From assembly GCA_965656875.1 (NCBI GenBank), contig CBFHMJ010000039.1, positions 58,234-122,233 of the forward strand: DNA of 64,000 nt, given 5' to 3'. Made by a program: the position numbers and the translations under genes. Source of the DNA: CBFHMJ01 sp965656875 (GTDB taxonomy: Bacteria; Pseudomonadota; Gammaproteobacteria; Enterobacterales; Alteromonadaceae). Of the stretch, positions 34,413 to 43,714 are shown one piece after another. Each line of letters starts with the position of its first letter. Position 1 is the stretch's first letter. A model generated the notes under the pieces. That model was not told the origin of the DNA. It worked only from the letters and a program-made list of their open reading frames with translations, and ran no database searches.

Positions 34413-36608
34413 TTAGTACATATCCATTGGATCAACATCAACAGACCAACGAACGCGTCGAGCGGTTGCCGGGTTAACAAGTTTGTCGCCCAGTTGCCGT
34501 AAAATAGCCTGAATATAACTGCGCTTTGCCGACTGAATCATCAGTTGAAAACGGTATTTTCCTGCCAGTTTTTCCATAGATGCGGGCAAAGGCCCCAACA
34601 ATTCAACGCCTGGATACTGTTGCAAAGTTTGTTTTATCTCCGTTAACAGCTCCATAGGGAAACGTCCGTTGTTTGCCTCAGCCCGGATCATCACCATTTG
34701 TCTCGCCGGAGGGAATTCAGCCATTAAACGTTCGTTCAGTGCCTGACGTGAAAATGCCATATAACCGTTATTAATCAATTCTTTTAGCAAAGGATGGTCA
34801 GGAAAATGTGTTTGCAGAACCACTTCACCCTGTTTCTTTCCTCGGCCTGAACGCCCTGCAACCTGAACTAACAGCTGAGCCAGTTTCTCCGGCGCTCTGA
34901 AATCAGCACTATATAGCGCACCATCAACATCCATAATTCCCACCAGGGTAACACCCGGAAAATGATGGCCTTTTGCTAACATCTGGGTGCCAACGATAAT
35001 GCATCTGGATTCATCATGAATTCGCTGTAATTGTTCTGCAAATGCGCCTTTTCGCTGCGTGCTGTCTCTGTCAATTCGGATCACTGGCATGTCATCAAAT
35101 GTTTGCGACAGGAACTCCTCTATTTGTTCAGTCCCCTGCCCAACAGATACCAGGTTAGTACTGCCACACGATTCACATTGTTTTGGTGGCGGCTTTTGAG
35201 ATCCACAATGATGACAGACCAAACGAAAACTCTGCTTATGATAAGTATAAAATGATGAACAACGCTGGCATTCCGTTAACCAGCCACATTCATGGCACAG
35301 TAATGCCGGGGAATAACCGCGTCGGTTAATAAACAGCATAACCTGCTGACCATCATTCAGATGCTGTCGAATTCGGTTAATCATTGGCACAGACAGACCA
35401 CTTTCTAATGGCTGCCCCTTTATATCAACAACCGTGAATACCTGAGCATTGCCAGAAATTCGCTCGGTCAGTTCCATATGGTGATAACGTTTAGACAGTG
35501 CATTATTCAACGTTTCAAGCGAAGGCGTTGCCGTACCAAGAATAATTGGGATTTTTAGTTGAGAAGCGCGAAATACCGCTAAATCACGCGCATGATAACG
35601 AAAGGTATCTTGCTGTTTAAACGACAAGTCATGTTCTTCATCCACAACTATCAAGCCGAGATGTTTAAAGGGTAAGAAGATAGATGAGCGTGTTCCAATG
35701 ATAATAGACGCAGAATGACACAACGCAGAGAGCCAGACTTCAAACCGTTCTGTGTCATTAAGCCCAGAATGAATTTCAACGACCGGACAATTAAATCGAC
35801 GACGAAATCGTTGCAATGTTTGTGGTGCCAGGCCAATTTCAGGCACCATCACTAACACTTGCTTTCCTTTCGCCAGCACTTGCTCAATCATTTGCAGATA
35901 GACTTCTGTCTTACCACTTCCTGTGACACCTTCCAGTAAAACAGGAAAAAAGCTGTCCGCCTTTGCTGCAAACGCACCTACCGCTCTGGCTTGCTCTAAA
36001 TTAAGCCTTAATGGTTCTTCATTGAGTAAAGCTTTGGCGTTTGGAATCACGGCTTCCGGCATCCTCTTTACCGTTTCTATATAGCCTTTTTCCACCAGGG
36101 TTTTCAGTACCGTACTACTCAGATTTTCTGAGGCAAACTGCTTTCGAGTTTGATAATCGTGTGCTTTAAGTATTGAAATAGCTCGCCACTGTTTCTCCGA
36201 ACGAGAAAAATCAGCGCCTGTGGCCAGTTTTCCCGCATCCGTCAGCGTAAATTGCTCAGGTAATTTATCATCTATCTGCTTATTCTCTCGCAAAACTGCA
36301 GGCAAGGCTGCTGACATTGCTTCACCCGGTGGACAATGATAGTAATCAGCCGCCCACATCACGAATTTAAACAATTCATCGGAAAAAATCGGGGTTTCAT
36401 CAATGATTGATGTTACCGGCTTTAACTTATTGATATCAAAGTCTGTCTTGTCAGATGTCCGATGAACAACAGCAACCAGGGAACGATTACCAAAAGGCAC
36501 AATTACCCTTTGTCCTTGAACCAGGTTATAGTTGCTATACTCTTCAGGTACTACATAGTCGAATAACCGATGTAAAGGAACTGGTACTGAAACACTGACA
36601 AACTTCAA
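34413..36608 (-). CDS. priA: Primosomal protein N' (replication restart helicase PriA)
   Basis: About 731 residues. I start it at TTG 36608, which has GGAG eight bases upstream; a GTG at 36615-36617 directly abuts that site and is less plausible. Walker A GVTGSGKTEVY and VVDEEHD are the helicase motifs, and CHECGWLTECQRCSSFYTYH, CHHCGSQKPPPKQCESCGS are the zinc-binding cysteines. The N-terminal domain (RLFDYVVPEEYSNYNLVQGQRVIVPFGNR) binds the 3' end of the leading strand. PriA reloads the replisome at stalled forks. It is divergent from a small exported-protein gene and rpmE. argS, often between priA and ftsN, is absent here. Confidence 0.95.
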   Translation of the reverse strand: MKFVSVSVPVPLHRLFDYVVPEEYSNYNLVQGQRVIVPFGNRSLVAVVHRTSDKTDFDINKLKPVTSIIDETPIFSDELFKFVMWAADYYHCPPGEAMSAALPAVLRENKQIDDKLPEQFTLTDAGKLATGADFSRSEKQWRAISILKAHDYQTRKQFASENLSSTVLKTLVEKGYIETVKRMPEAVIPNAKALLNEEPLRLNLEQARAVGAFAAKADSFFPVLLEGVTGSGKTEVYLQMIEQVLAKGKQVLVMVPEIGLAPQTLQRFRRRFNCPVVEIHSGLNDTERFEVWLSALCHSASIIIGTRSSIFLPFKHLGLIVVDEEHDLSFKQQDTFRYHARDLAVFRASQLKIPIILGTATPSLETLNNALSKRYHHMELTERISGNAQVFTVVDIKGQPLESGLSVPMINRIRQHLNDGQQVMLFINRRGYSPALLCHECGWLTECQRCSSFYTYHKQSFRLVCHHCGSQKPPPKQCESCGSTNLVSVGQGTEQIEEFLSQTFDDMPVIRIDRDSTQRKGAFAEQLQRIHDESRCIIVGTQMLAKGHHFPGVTLVGIMDVDGALYSADFRAPEKLAQLLVQVAGRSGRGKKQGEVVLQTHFPDHPLLKELINNGYMAFSRQALNERLMAEFPPARQMVMIRAEANNGRFPMELLTEIKQTLQQYPGVELLGPLPASMEKLAGKYRFQLMIQSAKRSYIQAILRQLGDKLVNPATARRVRWSVDVDPMDMY

Positions 36609-36694
36609 ACGATGCACTCCGGTGCCTGTGATGTGAAACGTAAAATTATAACGAACAAAGTTTTACCCCGTTATCGTTAAATAACTAAACTATT

Positions 36695-37051
36695 ATGAAA
36701 AAACAAATTTTCTTTAATCTCGCTACAGTTTCAGGGTTGTTGTTTTCAGCAGCTACATCGTTTTCAACAATAGCCAGCACAGATACAACGTTTACAGTTG
36801 AAGGGTATTGCACGTTAAAGAAAGAGAAAGTATCAACCAATTACCTTAAAGCCTATGCCAGAAAACTTGGCTTTAAACCCCACCGTCGTGTTTGCCATAA
36901 AATAAGTAAAGTTGTTGAAGAATTCCAACCAAAATCATGGGATTACAAAGCAGGACGACTTTACCCCGGCAGTGTTATTCGCCTCAGTCCCAATCAAATT
37001 AAAAAAATTAAAGAAGCTCGGAAACTCCAGCAACAACAAAGTGCCGAATAA
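36695..37051 (+). CDS. Small exported protein of unknown function
   Basis: 118 residues. A signal peptide (about 1-27) is followed by a basic mature part with two Cys (GYCTLKKEKV and RRVCHKIS) spaced about 30 residues, possibly a disulfide, and a Lys/Gln-rich tail (KEARKLQQQQSAE). No family was recognised. It is divergent from priA and upstream of rpmE, but the 160-bp gap to rpmE does not suggest a shared operon. The reading frame is supported by the clear signal sequence. Confidence 0.6.
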   Translation: MKKQIFFNLATVSGLLFSAATSFSTIASTDTTFTVEGYCTLKKEKVSTNYLKAYARKLGFKPHRRVCHKISKVVEEFQPKSWDYKAGRLYPGSVIRLSPNQIKKIKEARKLQQQQSAE

Positions 37052-37211
37052 CGCAGTTGTTACCTGTACTTTTCGGTATAAGTTTCCAACAATTTATCTT
37101 GAACACAAAGCGTGTTTACTTTAGTATACGCGCCCTTAAAACACATATAATTTGAACTACGTATGGTATCTGGCATTGATCAGATGGCGATACGGCCTAA
37201 CGAGGTTTCCC

Positions 37212-37427
37212 ATGAGAAAAGATATTCATCCAGAATATAAAGAAATTACTGCAAACTGTTCTTGCGGTAACGTAATCAAAACTCGCTCTACAATGTGTAA
37301 AGATATTCACCTGGACGTATGTTCTGAGTGTCACCCTTTCTACACAGGTAAGCAGAAGCTAGTAGATAGCGGCGGCCGTGTTGATCGCTTCAACAAGCGT
37401 TTCGGCATGCTTAGCGGTAAAAAATAA
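37212..37427 (+). CDS. rpmE: 50S ribosomal protein L31
   Basis: 71 residues from the ATG at 37212 (AACGAGG upstream); the frame extends upstream without a good start. MRKDIHPEYKEITANCSCGNVIKTRST and LDVCSECHPFYTGKQKLVDSGGRVDRFNKRF are the L31 signature. It keeps the Cys motif (CSC...CSEC) and so is the zinc-containing form rather than the Cys-lacking, zinc-starvation paralogue. It is a structural protein of the large subunit. A strong terminator follows at 37455. Confidence 0.96.
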   Translation: MRKDIHPEYKEITANCSCGNVIKTRSTMCKDIHLDVCSECHPFYTGKQKLVDSGGRVDRFNKRFGMLSGKK

Positions 37428-37454
37428 TTTACCCGCTGCAATAAGCAGATTCGC

Positions 37455-37483
37455 GAAAAAAGCACCTTTATGGTGCTTTTTTC
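37455..37483 (+). terminator. Terminator after rpmE
   Basis: GAAAAAAGCACC and GGTGCTTTTTTC pair around TTTAT, with a T-run built into the stem: a strong rho-independent terminator. Confidence 0.92.
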
Positions 37484-38210
37484 ATATCTGAGCGCTAAAA
37501 AATATTTAATCATCTCATCTTCTCTACAATATTCTCTCATTTCTTGTGGTTATTCCCCTTATTCACCTCAATTTTGCAAATTTTACTGACGAGTCCTAAC
37601 ATTTGTATAGAATCTAAGCAGAGGTAAAGAATACGTTCTTATCCTTCGCACTCAATAGCTGTGAGCAAATGTACCTAAGTACTATAAATAATCAGGCCTA
37701 AAGCATGGCCGTCGTATTACGGTTATTTTTATATTGCTTTGTAATAAAAACGACCTTTGACGTATCTATTTATTCAAGCAATGAGGATTACAATTTGCTC
37801 ACAAATTGGTGCTTAAAGGTTAGCATATAGCTGTGATCGTGCTGTTAACTGGTAGGAGTTCTTCAATTTGAAAGGAAAATTGCCGAGACAAGCTTGCAAA
37901 TAGTAAAAATCGGCGTACTGTACGAACTCTTCGCCTTAAATAGCAATTTACATCAATATCGCAGCATTTAGCAGATAAATTAACGAACGAATATCCCAGC
38001 CAATAATAATAACATTCAGCCTGGATGCTTTTTTTACAGTAAAAAATGAAAAAAGAGCCTGTTGGGCTTTTGAGTTTTACGACTTTAGAAACAAGACTCC
38101 AAAGCTCAGCAGGTTCCGGCATTTATCGACAGTTAACAACATTTAGCTGCAATTTTAGCTATTTTAGACGCTTTAATATTAAACCCACACGAAACCAGGA
38201 TTAGCGTTTT
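37484..38210. repeat. Gene-free block of nested inverted repeats between rpmE and malic enzyme
   Basis: 727 bp with no convincing gene. TGTGAGCAAAT at 37660-37670 pairs with its reverse complement at 37793-37803, bounding 144 bp. TGTTAACTG at 37843-37851 pairs with CAGTTAACA at 38130-38138, bounding 296 bp. Inside the latter, GAGCCTGTTGGGCTTT (38055-38070) pairs imperfectly with AAAGCTCAGCAGGTTC (38101-38116). A 100-codon minus-strand frame (37820-38122) crosses these repeats and has no domain or ribosome site. The pattern fits remnants of small inverted-repeat elements inserted upstream of the malic enzyme gene. Confidence 0.5.
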
Positions 38211-39455
38211 ATGTCAGATATCAAAGAACAAGCTCTTAATTACCACGAATTTCCAGTACCTGGTAAAATTTGTGTCGAACTCACCAAACCTGCTGAAACG
38301 GCCAATGATCTGGCATTAGCATACAGCCCGGGTGTAGCAGAGCCAGTCCGAGCAATCGCTGAAGATCCTAATAATGCCTATCGCTATACAGCAAAAGGAA
38401 ACATGGTTGCAGTTATCACTAATGGTACTGCGATTCTTGGCCTTGGTAATCTTGGCCCTCTGGCATCGAAACCAGTAATGGAAGGTAAAGCACTGTTATT
38501 TAAACGCTTTGCTGGACTTGACTCCATTGATATTGAAGTATCCTACAATAAGTCTGATGCATTCATTGATACCGTAGTTGGTATCGCAGACACCTTTGGT
38601 GGAATCAATCTTGAAGACATCAAAGCACCTGAGTGCTTTGAAATTGAAAAAGAATTAATCGAACGTTGTAACGTACCTGTGTTTCACGACGATCAACACG
38701 GTACAGCCATTGTTACCGCAGCAGGCCTGTTGAATGCACTTGAGATTCAAGGCAAAAAACTACATGACGTAACCATAGTTTGCATGGGTGCCGGTGCTGC
38801 GGCTATCGCTTGCATGGAACTGCTAATCAAATGTGGCGCACAACGTGAACGTATCTACATGTTGGACCGTAACGGCGTTTGCCATACTCGTCGCGATGAC
38901 TTGAACGAATATAAGAAATTGTTCGCCAACAACACTGATAAACGTACACTTGAAGATGCTATTGAAGGTGCTGACGTATTTATTGGTGTATCAGGTCCAG
39001 ACTTACTACCTGTCGAAGCATTAACATTAATGGCACCAAACCCTGTAGTTTTTGCCTGTTCAAACCCTGATCCAGAAATCAAACCTGAATTAGCAATGGG
39101 TGCCCGTGAAGACTTAATCATGGCAACAGGTCGCTCTGATTATCCTAACCAGGTAAATAACGTCTTATGCTTCCCGTTCATTTTCCGGGGTGCGTTAGAT
39201 GTACGTGCAACATCCATTAATGATGAAATGAAACTGGCTGCGGTTCACGCGATTAAAGATTTGGCAAAACAACCCGTTCCAGAAGAAGTGTTAAAAGCAT
39301 CCAACAGCACAGATCTTGAATTTGGCGCTGGTTATATCATTCCAAAACCAATGGACTCACGGTTGTTAAAGCACGTATCGCGTGCAGTTGCAGAAGCAGC
39401 GGTGGAATCCGGCGTGGCTCAAATACCGATGCCAGCCAATTATATGGCTGACTAA
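38211..39455 (+). CDS. NAD(P)-dependent malic enzyme (short form)
   Basis: 414 residues. ALAYSPGVAEPVRAIAEDP, VAVITNGTAILGLGNLGPLASKPVMEGKA and FEIEKELIERCNVPVFHDDQHGTAIVTAAGLLNAL carry the catalytic Lys/Tyr region and the metal-binding Glu-Asp residues, and VCMGAGAAAIACMEL is the dinucleotide-binding loop. It decarboxylates L-malate to pyruvate, making NADPH or NADH. It lacks the phosphotransacetylase-like C-terminal domain of E. coli MaeB (759 aa), giving a protein like the short bacterial enzymes. It follows AGGATTAGCG and ends at a strong terminator. Confidence 0.93.
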   Translation: MSDIKEQALNYHEFPVPGKICVELTKPAETANDLALAYSPGVAEPVRAIAEDPNNAYRYTAKGNMVAVITNGTAILGLGNLGPLASKPVMEGKALLFKRFAGLDSIDIEVSYNKSDAFIDTVVGIADTFGGINLEDIKAPECFEIEKELIERCNVPVFHDDQHGTAIVTAAGLLNALEIQGKKLHDVTIVCMGAGAAAIACMELLIKCGAQRERIYMLDRNGVCHTRRDDLNEYKKLFANNTDKRTLEDAIEGADVFIGVSGPDLLPVEALTLMAPNPVVFACSNPDPEIKPELAMGAREDLIMATGRSDYPNQVNNVLCFPFIFRGALDVRATSINDEMKLAAVHAIKDLAKQPVPEEVLKASNSTDLEFGAGYIIPKPMDSRLLKHVSRAVAEAAVESGVAQIPMPANYMAD

Positions 39456-39478
39456 TTTTAGTCATCACAATTCAAAAT

Positions 39479-39508
39479 AAAAAAGCCTGGCTCGAACCAG
39501 GCTTTTTT
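39479..39508. terminator. Bidirectional terminator between malic enzyme and metJ
   Basis: AAAAAAGCCTGG and CCAGGCTTTTTT form a perfect 12-bp stem with loop CTCGAA, between convergent genes. Confidence 0.92.
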
Positions 39509-39538
39509 ATATCTATTCAATATTTACGATACAACTGC

Positions 39539-39868
39539 TCAATCGTCGGTATCTTCTTCAATCACAGGTAACTCTTTACCCATTTCCATCAAGATCTTTC
39601 TGACCGATTCAGGGATTACTTCAGGATTCCCCTTCCGCAAATCCTCATCACTCGGTAAAGGCTGACCCGTGAATGCATGCAGAAAAGCTTCACACAGCAA
39701 TTCGCTGTTCGTAGCATGGCGAAGATTATCAACCTGACGACGTGTTCTTTCATCAGTTAACACTTTCAATACTCTTGTAGGAATCGAAACCGTGATTTTC
39801 TTAACTTGTTCTGATTTCTTCCCATGTTCGGCATACGGATGAATGTATTCTCCGTTCCACTTCGCCAT
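39539..39868 (-). CDS. metJ: Methionine regulon repressor MetJ
   Basis: 109 residues. KKSEQVKKITVSIPTRVLKVLTDERTRRQVDNLRHATNSELLCEAFLHAFTGQPLP is the ribbon-helix-helix DNA-binding region and SAM-binding helix of MetJ, almost identical in plan to E. coli MetJ (105 aa). With SAM as corepressor it binds tandem 8-bp met boxes. Three such boxes lie in the 150-bp gap to the divergent metB, so it probably controls itself and metB, and metF through the array at 41383. The ATG follows GAGAGG. Confidence 0.96.
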   Translation of the reverse strand: MAKWNGEYIHPYAEHGKKSEQVKKITVSIPTRVLKVLTDERTRRQVDNLRHATNSELLCEAFLHAFTGQPLPSDEDLRKGNPEVIPESVRKILMEMGKELPVIEEDTDD

Positions 39869-39989
39869 TTAATACCTCTCGCCAGTAACTACACCATGAA
39901 TGAAGGGTGATTTTATCGTTTTAAAAGCCACAGTCAAATAAGGCTTGTTCCTCACGGCTGTTGACATATCCATCATTACATCATAATTT

Positions 39990-40013
39990 AGCCATCTAAA
40001 CAGCTAAACTTCT
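39990..40013. promoter_or_regulatory. MetJ operator (three tandem met boxes) between metJ and metB
   Basis: AGCCATCT, AAACAGCT and AAACTTCT are three consecutive 8-mers matching the met box AGACGTCT at five to six positions each, 18 bp upstream of the metB ATG. Confidence 0.72.
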
Positions 40014-40030
40014 TTACGTAAGGAATGACA

Positions 40031-41242
40031 ATGTCGATAAAGAATATTCAAACACTCTCTGTTCGTAGTGGCATCGCCAGTGATAAACAATACGGCTCCG
40101 TCATTCCTCCCATGCATCTTTCTACCACTTATGCTTTTAAAGGCTTTAAAGATCCGAATCCATTTGAATATGGTCGAACGTCTAATCCAACACGTAACCA
40201 ATTAGCAGAAACACTTGCAGACCTGGAGCAAGGCACTCACGGCATAGTAACGTCAACGGGCATGTCAGCAATATTACTTGTGCTGCAATTACTTTCTCCG
40301 GAAGATTTATTGGTTATCCCGCATGACTGCTACGGCGGGAGTTACAGGCTTTTTACTCAATATGCAGAAAAAGGTCTGTTTAAGCTGAAGATAATTAACT
40401 TCACACAACCCGAAGAATACAAAGCCTTACGGGAACAAAAGCCTCGTTTGGTTTGGCTGGAAACACCTGCAAATCCTTTATTGACGATTACTGATATCGA
40501 AGATGTTGTAAACACTTTCGATAACGAAGAGACTCTGATCGCTGTCGATAACACTTTCCTTTCTCCTGCGTTACAGCAACCGCTGACGCTGGGCGCTGAT
40601 ATCGTGATCCATTCCACAACTAAATACCTGAATGGACACAGTGATGTCGTTGGCGGTGCCGTCATTACTAAGGACAAAACTCTGGGTGAGAAACTTTCCT
40701 GGTGGGCAAACTGTATTGGCGTACCAGGCGCTCCATTTGACAGTTATCAGATTCTGCGAGGAATTCGAACCCTGGTACCTCGTATCAAACAGCATCAGGA
40801 AAACGCTGCAAAAATTGTTGATGCACTTGTCGCTCATCCCAATGTCACGCGTGTGTATTATCCAGGTCTTGACGATCATCCAGGTCATGAAATAGCGAAG
40901 AAACAACAGGCAGGATTCGGCGGAATGGTGAGTTTTGAAATTAAAGGAAACGAAGACACCGTTAAACGGTTTTTCTCACGACTCAATAATTTCACCCTGG
41001 CTGAATCCCTGGGCGGTACAGAAAGTCTTATCTGCCACCCAGCTTCAATGACACACGCCGCCATGAGTGATGAAGCCCTGGCCGTCGCCGGTGTCAGTAA
41101 ACAACTCATCAGAATTTCAGTGGGCATCGAAGATGCCGATGATTTGGTCTCTGATATCACCAAAGCACTGGATGACTCTCTTTCATCTGCCGGTTCAGCT
41201 TCACCTCGCTTACTGAAAGGCCTTGGTGCAAGCTTCTGGTAA
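40031..41242 (+). CDS. metB: Cystathionine gamma-synthase
   Basis: 403 residues from the ATG at 40031; an ATG at 40025 is also in frame but lies too close to AAGGA. The PLP-binding region VIHSTTKYLNGHSDVVGGA contains the catalytic Lys, and YGRTSNPTRNQLAETLADLEQG, STGMSAILLVLQLL and DNTFLSPALQQPL are conserved in the Cys/Met metabolism PLP family. SLICHPASMTHAAMS supports MetB rather than a lyase, as does placement next to metJ under met boxes. It joins an activated homoserine to cysteine, giving cystathionine for methionine synthesis. metL, which often follows metB, is not here. Confidence 0.9.
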   Translation: MSIKNIQTLSVRSGIASDKQYGSVIPPMHLSTTYAFKGFKDPNPFEYGRTSNPTRNQLAETLADLEQGTHGIVTSTGMSAILLVLQLLSPEDLLVIPHDCYGGSYRLFTQYAEKGLFKLKIINFTQPEEYKALREQKPRLVWLETPANPLLTITDIEDVVNTFDNEETLIAVDNTFLSPALQQPLTLGADIVIHSTTKYLNGHSDVVGGAVITKDKTLGEKLSWWANCIGVPGAPFDSYQILRGIRTLVPRIKQHQENAAKIVDALVAHPNVTRVYYPGLDDHPGHEIAKKQQAGFGGMVSFEIKGNEDTVKRFFSRLNNFTLAESLGGTESLICHPASMTHAAMSDEALAVAGVSKQLIRISVGIEDADDLVSDITKALDDSLSSAGSASPRLLKGLGASFW

Positions 41243-41382
41243 TTCACGTCCTTCTGACAAATTTCTAAAAAGCTTACAGGCAGCCAGCTTATAAACACTG
41301 GCTGCTTATACTTTATTCGCCTAAAGCCCCCAAAATCATACATTCCATTAAAAAACCCGTTGCATCCAGAAAAATACGTGTT

Positions 41383-41430
41383 AGAGTTTTAGACGTCTAA
41401 ACGGTTATAAATCTAAACATTCAGATCTCG
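41383..41430 (+). promoter_or_regulatory. MetJ operator (six tandem met boxes) upstream of metF
   Basis: Consecutive 8-mers AGAGTTTT, AGACGTCT, AAACGGTT, ATAAATCT, AAACATTC and AGATCTCG. The second, at 41391-41398, is a perfect consensus box; the others match at four to six positions. The array ends 77 bp before the metF ATG. Confidence 0.85.
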
Positions 41431-41506
41431 ATAGCTCTATATATGAACCAAGGCACTGAATGTTATACCATTTTCAGGTAAGTTCTCGAATCACGAGGTT
41501 AATACG

Positions 41507-42421
41507 ATGTCAGTCAATCACGCGCAACAATTCGATCTGCTAAACAAGAATATCCAGGATATTAAGGGTGAAACGAACGTTTCATTCGAATTCTTCCCAC
41601 CAAAAAGTGAATCGATGGAAAATACGCTGTGGAGCTCTATCGAGCGACTGGCACCCCTGGAACCTAAATTTGTCTCTGTGACCTATGGCGCAGGCAGCGG
41701 CACACGAGACAGAACACATGACGTTATTAAACGTATTCAACAAACGACTCACCTGAACGCAGCGCCTCACTTGACCTGTATTGATGCATCAGAACCAGAG
41801 TTACGTGATATTGCACAAGATTACTGGAATCACGGTGTACGAAATATTGTCGCCCTTCGTGGTGATTTACCAGAAGGCTCTAACGAAAAACCTGAATTAT
41901 ATGCGTCAGATTTAGTAAGAATTTTACGCTCAGTTGCTGATTTTGATATTTCAGTTGCGGCCTACCCGGAAAAACATCCTGAAGCACCAAATCAGCAATT
42001 TGATCTGTTAAATCTTAAGAAAAAAATTGATGAAGGTGCTAATCGCGCTATCACCCAGTTCTTCTTTGATATCGATAGTTATTTACGGTTCCGTGACCGT
42101 TGTGTCGCAGTAGGAATTGATGTTGATATTGTGCCGGGCATTCTTCCCGTTACTAACTTCCAGCGCCTGCTGCACTTTTCGTCATTCACTAACGTTAAAA
42201 TTCCTCGCTGGATGCATGATTTATATGACGGATTAGATGACGACGCTACGACTCGAAATCTGGTAGGTGCCAATGTCGCCATGGAAATGGTGAAAGTATT
42301 AAGAAGCGAAGGAGTCACTGATTTCCACTTCTACACATTAAATCGAAGCGAACTGACTTATGCCATCTGCCACATGTTAGGGCTGAAGTCGCAAGCTGTG
42401 CCTGTAGAAATTGCGGTTTAA
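41507..42421 (+). CDS. metF: 5,10-Methylenetetrahydrofolate reductase
   Basis: 304 residues. VSFEFFPPKSESMENTLWSSIERL (N-terminal strand), FVSVTYGAGSGTRDRTH, HLTCIDASEPELRDIA, NIVALRGDLPEG and AAYPEKHPEAPN give the FAD- and folate-binding sites of the TIM barrel; QFFFDIDSYLRFRDRC and GILPVTNFQRLLHFS follow. It makes 5-methyl-THF for homocysteine methylation. The ATG follows CGAGG. Its own operator is the met-box array upstream. It is convergent with argE, only 17 bp apart. Confidence 0.96.
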   Translation: MSVNHAQQFDLLNKNIQDIKGETNVSFEFFPPKSESMENTLWSSIERLAPLEPKFVSVTYGAGSGTRDRTHDVIKRIQQTTHLNAAPHLTCIDASEPELRDIAQDYWNHGVRNIVALRGDLPEGSNEKPELYASDLVRILRSVADFDISVAAYPEKHPEAPNQQFDLLNLKKKIDEGANRAITQFFFDIDSYLRFRDRCVAVGIDVDIVPGILPVTNFQRLLHFSSFTNVKIPRWMHDLYDGLDDDATTRNLVGANVAMEMVKVLRSEGVTDFHFYTLNRSELTYAICHMLGLKSQAVPVEIAV

Positions 42422-42438
42422 TTAAAACGTTTCTACTC

Positions 42439-43617
42439 TCACTTAATGCAATATCGCTGAATTAAAGCCGACAAAATATCAATTGTCGGCTTTATCTGTT
42501 CAGCCGCCAGAAACTCATCGACCTGATGCGCCTGTTCAATACTTCCAGGGCCTAACACAAATGTCTCACACCCTATTTGCTGCAAAAATGGAGCTTCTGT
42601 CGCGTAATTTACCGCACAACACCGATGGCCTGCAGCTTGCTCTATATAATGCTGAAACGCATTTCCATCCGTGACTTTATGCGGCGGGTTTGGCGCATGT
42701 AAATCAACAAGCGTTGCAACCACATCATCAGGATTGTCCTGCATCAGTGGAATCAGCAGTTTTTCCACCTCAGACAACGGCGTATCTGGCAATAAACGCA
42801 TGTCAAAATCCAGTTGTGTGTTATCACAAATCCGGTTTGCGCTGTCACCGCCATGAATCGCTCCAAAGTTTAATGTCGGCTGAGGCACCGAAAAGTCCTC
42901 ATCACGAAAGCCATTCAATGCCGATCTTACAGACTTCAGCACCGTCATCTTATCCATCATTACATCGATAGTGTTGCTGCTGACATGCGGTATGCTACTG
43001 TGTCCGCCTTTGCCTTGCAGCGATAAACGCTTCGACATATGCCCCTTGTGTTTATTCACCGGAACCAACGACGTAGGCTCACCAATGATCGCAACCTCTG
43101 GTTTTATCAATGTAGTTTCAGCAAATTGTTTTGCCCCTTCCATTGAGCTTTCTTCGTCAGCCGTTGCCAGAATATATAATGGGCTTTTTAGGTCGTTTAG
43201 CGACATTTGACGGCATGTTTCCAGCACAATAGCAATAAACCCTTTCATGTCGCATGTGCCTAAGCCATAAAACTTTTCCTCACGATAAGTTAACTCCAGC
43301 GGTGGCGATGACCATAAATCGTCAGCATAAGGAACAGTATCGGTATGACCACTTAACAGTAATCCACCAGATCCCTCTCCTTTTTTCGCCAGCAAATTGT
43401 ATTTCCCATCTGACACCTGCTGAATTTCCACAGTAAAAGTCATCGCCTCCAGCCAGGATGCCAACAAATCGATCACGGGTTTGTTCGACATATCCCAGCT
43501 CAAGTCTGTACTACTAACGGATGGCGTCTTAATTAACTCAGCAAACTGCTGCAAAAATGTTGAAGAAAGGCCAAGTTTGGCTGCCTGTTCGTGTCCCGGA
43601 AAATCTAAATGATTCAT
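42439..43617 (-). CDS. argE: Acetylornithine deacetylase
   Basis: 392 residues, M20 family. GGLLLSGHTDTVPYADDLWSSPPLEL, GLGTCDMKGFIAIVLE and ATADEESSMEGAKQFAE carry the metal ligands His and Asp and the catalytic Glu; IGEPTSLVPVNKHKGHMSKRLSLQGKGGHSSIPHVSSNTID starts the dimerisation domain. It removes the acetyl group from N-acetylornithine. It is divergent from argC with an ARG-box-like operator between them. The 3' end of its coding sequence contains a perfect 12-bp inverted repeat (42463-42494). The ATG lacks a strong ribosome site. Confidence 0.95.
   Translation of the reverse strand: MNHLDFPGHEQAAKLGLSSTFLQQFAELIKTPSVSSTDLSWDMSNKPVIDLLASWLEAMTFTVEIQQVSDGKYNLLAKKGEGSGGLLLSGHTDTVPYADDLWSSPPLELTYREEKFYGLGTCDMKGFIAIVLETCRQMSLNDLKSPLYILATADEESSMEGAKQFAETTLIKPEVAIIGEPTSLVPVNKHKGHMSKRLSLQGKGGHSSIPHVSSNTIDVMMDKMTVLKSVRSALNGFRDEDFSVPQPTLNFGAIHGGDSANRICDNTQLDFDMRLLPDTPLSEVEKLLIPLMQDNPDDVVATLVDLHAPNPPHKVTDGNAFQHYIEQAAGHRCCAVNYATEAPFLQQIGCETFVLGPGSIEQAHQVDEFLAAEQIKPTIDILSALIQRYCIK
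42463..42494. terminator. Inverted repeat inside the 3' end of argE, facing metF
   Basis: TAAAGCCGACAA and TTGTCGGCTTTA form a perfect 12-bp stem with an 8-base loop. It lies within argE codons, 41 bp after the metF stop. There is no T-tract, so it may only block or stabilise 3' ends of the two convergent mRNAs. Confidence 0.5.
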
Positions 43618-43714
43618 GATGCTGTCTCAAAAATGGTTTAGCTCTGTTCGTTTTACTGGTGATTTTTATTAAAAATAAATACGAATCAACCAAAAATGGA
43701 TTTAAATTTATTTT

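Noticed and set aside
37820..38122. 100-codon minus-strand frame between rpmE and malic enzyme
   Set aside because: Crosses inverted repeats, no ribosome site or domain; recorded as a repeat block.
41442..41480. 12-codon frame MNQGTECYTIFR upstream of metF
   Set aside because: No ribosome site and no methionine codon bias; the met boxes already explain control.
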